Positions 60,164 through 64,000 of a stretch of 64,000 nt of DNA are shown here, piece after piece. The notes under the pieces were generated by a model, which saw only the letters and a program-made list of their open reading frames with translations, did no database searches and was not told where the DNA came from. Numbering within the stretch: position 1 is the first letter of the stretch; the number at the start of each line of letters is the position of its first letter. The position numbers were made by a program, and so were the translations under genes. The stretch lies in assembly GCA_937949945.1 (NCBI GenBank), contig CALFEQ010000136.1, positions 1-64,000 of the forward strand. The letters run 5' to 3'. This DNA is from an uncultured Myxococcales bacterium. GTDB taxonomy: Bacteria > Myxococcota_A > Polyangia > Polyangiales > Polyangiaceae.

Positions 60164-61609
60164 TCAGACCTTCGTCCCCCCCACGGTAATCGAGCTGATC
60201 TTGATCGTCGGACACCCCACGCCCACCGGGACGCTCTGCCCGTCCTTGCCGCACGTCCAGATGCCGTCGGACGTCGCGACGTCGTGGCCGAGCATCGTGA
60301 CCTTGCGGAGGACGTCGGGGCCGTTGCCGATCAGGTTCACGCCCTTGAGCGGCGCGGTGATCTTTCCGTCTTCGACGAGGTAGCTCTCCGTGAGGGAGAA
60401 GACGAAGTCGCCGTTCGAGATGTCGACCTGACCGCCGCCGAACTTCTTCGCGAACACGCCGCGCTTGACGCTCTTGAGGATCTCCTCCGGGTCGTGCGGG
60501 CCGGCGACGAGGATCGTGTTCGTCATGCGGGGCATCGGCACGCAGGCGAAGCTCTCGCGGCGGCCGTTGCCGCTCGGGGCGAGCTTGAAGTGCTTCGCGC
60601 TGAGGCGGTCGTGCATGTAGCCGACGAGCCTGCCGTTCTCGATGAGCGTGCTCGAGCGCGGCTCGTTGCCTTCGTCGTCGACGTTGATCGATCCGCGCGA
60701 CTGGAGGAGCGTCGCGTCGTCGATGACCGTGCACAGCTCGCTCGCGACGAGGTTGCCGACCTGACCCGAGTAGTTGCTCGTGCCCTTGCGGTTGAAGTCG
60801 GCCTCGAGGCCGTGCCCGACGGCCTCGTGCAAGAGGATGCCGCTGTCGCCCGGCGCGAGCACCACTTCCATCTGACCCGCCGGCGCCTCCTGGGCGTCGA
60901 GCATCGTGATGGCCTGTCGCGCCGCCTCCCTCGCATGCCACTCCGGCGGCTTGCCGTCGAAGTAGCCGATGGTCGTGCGGCCGCCGCCGCCGGACGAGCC
61001 CTCCTGACGCTTGCCGTTGTGCTCGACGATCACACGGATGCCGAACCGCATCAGGGGCTGGACGTCGCGCGCGAGCCTCCCGTCGCTCGTCACGACGAGG
61101 ATCTCGCGGAGCTCCTCCGCGAAGGAGCACTCGACCTTCGCGACGCGCGGGTCGTACGCATGAGCCGCGGCCGCCGCGCGCTCGAGGATCTTCCTCTTCT
61201 CCATCCCCGGCACGTCGAGCGTCACCTGGTCGAGCTCGTAGCGGCTCGGGAGGGTCCGGGGCGTGATGTTCTCGGGCTTGGGAGCACCGCCGCCCGACGC
61301 GATCGAGGCGGCGGTCTCCGCCGCGCGCTTCATCGCGTCCCAGTCCAGCCGCTCGGTGTACGCGTAACCGGTCGCGTCGCCCTGCTGAGCTCGGACGCCG
61401 AGGCCCATCGAGACGCCGCGGGACGCGCTCTTGAGGATGCCCTCGTCGAAGACGAACCCCCCGGCGGCCCGGTACTCGAAGAACAAATCCGCATAGTCCG
61501 CTCCGCGCGACAGCGCGATGGCGAGGAGCTTCTCCGCAAGCTGCACGTCCACCTCGCTCGCGCCGCCAGGACCAAAGGGAGCCTTGTAAAGTGCGGATTG
61601 CGTGGCCAT
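60164..61609 (-). CDS. tldD: TldD-type metalloprotease
   Basis: A 481-residue zinc metalloprotease of the TldD/PmbA family. The zinc-binding helix is HEAVGHGLEAD (near 260) with the downstream CVPMPRMTNTILVAGP segment and a final GVGCPTIKISSITVGGTKV. TldD normally forms a heterodimer with TldE (PmbA) and removes leaders from peptides such as microcins or degrades CcdA. The TldE gene is not in this window. ATG 61609 gives the usual N-terminus; the much longer ORF to 62173 is an antisense artefact. It diverges from the TPR gene at 62344. Confidence 0.95.
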   Translation of the reverse strand: MATQSALYKAPFGPGGASEVDVQLAEKLLAIALSRGADYADLFFEYRAAGGFVFDEGILKSASRGVSMGLGVRAQQGDATGYAYTERLDWDAMKRAAETAASIASGGGAPKPENITPRTLPSRYELDQVTLDVPGMEKRKILERAAAAAHAYDPRVAKVECSFAEELREILVVTSDGRLARDVQPLMRFGIRVIVEHNGKRQEGSSGGGGRTTIGYFDGKPPEWHAREAARQAITMLDAQEAPAGQMEVVLAPGDSGILLHEAVGHGLEADFNRKGTSNYSGQVGNLVASELCTVIDDATLLQSRGSINVDDEGNEPRSSTLIENGRLVGYMHDRLSAKHFKLAPSGNGRRESFACVPMPRMTNTILVAGPHDPEEILKSVKRGVFAKKFGGGQVDISNGDFVFSLTESYLVEDGKITAPLKGVNLIGNGPDVLRKVTMLGHDVATSDGIWTCGKDGQSVPVGVGCPTIKISSITVGGTKV

Positions 61610-62343
61610 CCGCGCCAAGGTAGCCGCGAATGCCACGCGCTTCCAGCGGAGCCGTGGACCGTCCTCGGGCCGTATCGGCGGCCCGATCGACGGGGCCGCA
61701 CATCGGCGCGCGCGCCGAAGGCGCCGCCATACCGGGGGCTCGATGCCTCGTCCTCGCGCCGTCTCGTGCCGCGGCCCTCGCCGACCAGAGGGACGGAGAG
61801 GCGTCCGACGCTCGGCCGTCGTCGCCCCTGCCGCACGCACTTCGGGAGGCGGTCGCTCCGACCGACGACGGTCGGGCGGCAGAGCTGCGACGCGCCGACC
61901 GGCGGACGCACGCGACCGCTCGTCGGCGGGTGGGCACGCCACGCCGGAAACCAGCACGAGCGCCGGCGGGGAGATGTGAAGATGGCTTCGCGGTCCCCCG
62001 CCCGGGCTGTCGGAGACCCCGCGTGCGGCTACGACCGGGGCGGCGGTACCGCCGCTCCGACCGTCTGGTGGCGGGCGCTCCCCCTCCCGGCGACCGGAGC
62101 GGGCGCCCCTCCCACCGGCGCCGGCGTCCGGGATCGTGCGGCCCCGTTCACGCGCAAGTAGGCAACCTGCCAAGAGTAACGCTATTCTGAGTCCGTCCCG
62201 GATGCGTCACGCACCTGCCTTCCCGTCACGTGCGTGCTGGATTCGGACGATAGTGGATCGCCGAGTACCTCCCTTGGCTTGTTTCCATCTGCAACACGCG
62301 TCCGGGAGGCCCCAACCTCCCATCGCGAGGAGCCCTCGTCGAC
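61610..62343. other. 734-base gap rich in inverted repeats, no clear gene
   Basis: The region separates divergent genes. It has many strong inverted repeats: CCGACCG/CGGTCGG around ACGA (61858-61875), the 16-base perfect palindrome GCGGCGGTACCGCCGC (62040-62055) and a large GC-rich repeat with arms CGCTCC and GGAGCG about 62074-62102. ORFs here (for example 61630-62190) are Arg-rich with uneven codon use and are not called. I searched by eye for RNase P RNA, tmRNA and SRP RNA consensus and found none. It may hold an unidentified structured RNA or be regulatory. Confidence 0.45.
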
Positions 62344-64000
62344 GTGGCGATTAATCGCGACAAGGTGCTCGAGACCGCCCAGAAGTACGTCGAGAAGAAA
62401 AAATACGACAAGGCGGTCGCAGAGCTCAGGAAGCTGATCGAGGCGGATCCGAACGACGCTCGGACCCTCCTCAAGATCGGCGACCTCCAAGCCAAGCAGG
62501 CGCTCTACGCCGACGCGATCAACACGTACGAGTCCGTCGGGCGGCTCTACGCGACCCAGGGCTTCGCGCTCAAGGCGATCGCCGTCTACAAACAGATCCG
62601 CGAGATCATCGCGAAGCACGTCCCGCACCTCGAGGAGCGGTACGGGCACATCGCGCCGAAGCTCGCCGAGCTGTACCAGCAGCTCGGTCTGACGAGCGAC
62701 GCGCTCGCCGCGCTCGACGAGGTGGCGACGCGCCTCCAGCGCCAGCAGAAGGACCAGGAGGCGATCGAGGTCTTCCGGAAGATCGTCGAGCTCGATCCGA
62801 CGAACCCGCTTCCGCACCTCCGGCTCGCCGAGGCGCTCTCGCGCGTGAAGGACGTCGAAGGCGCGGTCTTCGAGTTCAAGACCGCCGCGCAGCAGCTCGC
62901 GAGCCTCGGGCGCCGCGACGATGCGCTGAAGGTCCTCGAGCGCCTGCTCCATCACAAGGCGGATCCGGAGCAGGCGAAGATCGCCGCGGAGCTCTATCTG
63001 TCGCGCGGGCAGCCGCAGGACGGGATGCAGGCGCTCGCGAAGCTCCAGATCTGCTTCCAGGCGAACCCGCGCGACTTCGACACGCTCTCGTTGCTCGCGC
63101 GTGCGTTCAACGCCATCGGGCAGGGCGCGAAAGCCATCGAGGTCCAGAAGGAGATGGCCCGCGTCGCACGCGACACGGGCAAGATGGATCTCTTCCGCGA
63201 GATCCTCGAGCGGCTGATGCGCGTCGCGCCTCACGACGAGGGCGTGCGCCGGCTCGCGCAGCAGACCGGCTCGGTCCAGGTCCCGCCGTACGGCGCGGCC
63301 GCGATGGCGCCCGAGCCTCCGGCGCCCGCGCAGCCGCCGGCCCCGAAGCCGCCGGCGCGCGAGCCCGAGCCGCCTCCGCGCTTGAGCGCGGCCTGGGGAC
63401 AGCCGGCGCCGCCGGGCGAGTCGCTCTACCAGCCCCCGCCCCCGCCGCCGGCGCCGCCCTCACCGTACGGAGCGCGTACGAGCTCGCAGCAGGTCCCGCG
63501 GGCGTCCGGCCCTGCGTACGAGGAGCCTGCGGTCGAGGAAGCCGCCGAAGAGTACGCGTACGAAGAGGTCGAGGAGATCGACGCCCAGGAGATCGAGGAA
63601 GACGCGGTCGAGTACGCCGAGGTCTCCTACGAGGAGGATCCGGGCGGCGAGGCCTACGCGGACGCGGGCGGCGACGCTTACGCGGACGCGTCCGTCGACT
63701 ACGGCCAAGACGGCCAGTCCTACGAAGTCGAAGCCGGCGACGGCTACGGCGATCCGCAGGCCGGAGAGTACGGCGCGGACGCGTACCAGCACGGTTACGA
63801 GGAAGGCCACTACGAAGACGGCCAGCAGGAGTACGCCGAGGGCGGCGACGTGTATGGAAGCGACGAGATGGCGCCGCACTCCGAAGCGGAGGTCGCGGCG
63901 CACGTCGCCAAGATCCTCGCGGACGCGAACGCGTTCCGCCGCGTCCGGCTCTATGCGAAGGCGATCGAGACGCTACGCCAGGGGCTCGAGGTCGAGCCGC
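62344..64000 (+). CDS. Large TPR-repeat protein, 3' end outside the window
   Basis: At least 552 codons are visible. The first 290 residues are tandem TPR helices (VLETAQKYVEKKKYDKAVAE, LRKLIEADPNDARTLLKIGD, and others), then a Pro-rich stretch (about 315-385). A remarkable acidic/aromatic low-complexity region follows (about 385-510: Glu/Tyr/Asp/Gly/Ala, with runs such as EEYAYEEVEEID and GYGDPQAGEYGADAY). TPR helices resume near the window end. The start is GTG 62344, with GAGGAG 11 bases upstream, and a small hairpin (GGGAGG/CCTCCC, 62304-62321) precedes it. Similar long TPR proteins with disordered middle regions are known in myxobacteria. The function is unknown. Confidence 0.85.
   Translation, partial: MAINRDKVLETAQKYVEKKKYDKAVAELRKLIEADPNDARTLLKIGDLQAKQALYADAINTYESVGRLYATQGFALKAIAVYKQIREIIAKHVPHLEERYGHIAPKLAELYQQLGLTSDALAALDEVATRLQRQQKDQEAIEVFRKIVELDPTNPLPHLRLAEALSRVKDVEGAVFEFKTAAQQLASLGRRDDALKVLERLLHHKADPEQAKIAAELYLSRGQPQDGMQALAKLQICFQANPRDFDTLSLLARAFNAIGQGAKAIEVQKEMARVARDTGKMDLFREILERLMRVAPHDEGVRRLAQQTGSVQVPPYGAAAMAPEPPAPAQPPAPKPPAREPEPPPRLSAAWGQPAPPGESLYQPPPPPPAPPSPYGARTSSQQVPRASGPAYEEPAVEEAAEEYAYEEVEEIDAQEIEEDAVEYAEVSYEEDPGGEAYADAGGDAYADASVDYGQDGQSYEVEAGDGYGDPQAGEYGADAYQHGYEEGHYEDGQQEYAEGGDVYGSDEMAPHSEAEVAAHVAKILADANAFRRVRLYAKAIETLRQGLEVEP

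Noticed and set aside
61630..62190. 186-codon Arg-rich ORF in the tldD upstream gap
   Set aside because: Codon use is uneven, the composition is Arg/Ala/Pro-rich as in shadow ORFs, and no binding site is seen.
61610..62343. RNase P RNA, tmRNA or SRP RNA
   Set aside because: The expected conserved cores could not be found by eye. A covariance search would decide.

Overview
The window is very GC-rich (roughly 70%) with strongly G/C-ending codons. It carries many lipoproteins, three Hanks-type Ser/Thr kinases, FHA-domain proteins, a MopE-type metal-binding repeat protein, a type IV pilus PilB/PilT pair and several TPR proteins. This is the profile of a myxobacterium (Myxococcota, probably order Polyangiales). 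The assignment is inference from gene content; there is no rRNA in the window.

Layout. 1-360: a short heptamer array, an unusual class II tRNA-like cloverleaf (8/4 helices, SelC/allo-tRNA-like) and a tRNA-Tyr. 390-5866: an AHSA1-type protein with a histone-H1-like tail, an M18 aminopeptidase, a Cys-repeat lipoprotein, a SUMF1-like lipoprotein and a membrane-anchored Ser/Thr kinase. 6184-11034: a likely electron-transfer locus with an outer-membrane barrel overlapping a 13-haem c-type cytochrome gene, then a small soluble protein and a lipoprotein with an atypical haem motif. 11039-17594: an FHA-GGDEF diguanylate cyclase, a MopE/lectin lipoprotein, a Tat-exported DUF362 protein, a small protein coupled to a ComEA-like HhH protein, and an SLC13/TrkA-C permease. 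17612-22413: hisG, murA and glmU with an esterase lipoprotein between them. 22456-31838: a 1329-residue lipoprotein, a FadL-like barrel, an MltD-like lytic transglycosylase and a VanW protein. 32102-44145: a second kinase overlapping an orphan DNA methyltransferase, a lectin-like lipoprotein, a CitE-fold lyase, a CAP-domain lipoprotein, a zinc-ribbon protein, a two-gene TerB-like/membrane operon and a TPR membrane protein. 44438-53378: an ECF-like sigma factor overlapping a glyoxalase-fold gene, pilT and pilB separated by an opposite-strand lipoprotein, an FHA protein plus kinase pair, and a rhodanese-ThiF fusion. 53389-64000: a VWA lipoprotein, an M15-like peptidase, a CxxC-rich protein with dtd, a tail-anchored protein, pdxA coupled to a pseudo-receiver transcription factor, tldD, and the start of a large TPR protein cut by the window end.

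The most notable whole-window pattern is two families of intergenic heptanucleotide tandem arrays (unit CTGAGGA and unit CCTGGAG, or their complements). They recur at about a dozen places, often within a few bases of a stop codon. Other points deserving attention are the tRNA-like gene at 61-144, the barrel plus 13-haem cytochrome unit, the degenerate receiver domain coupled to pdxA, and a structured 730-base gap before the last gene.
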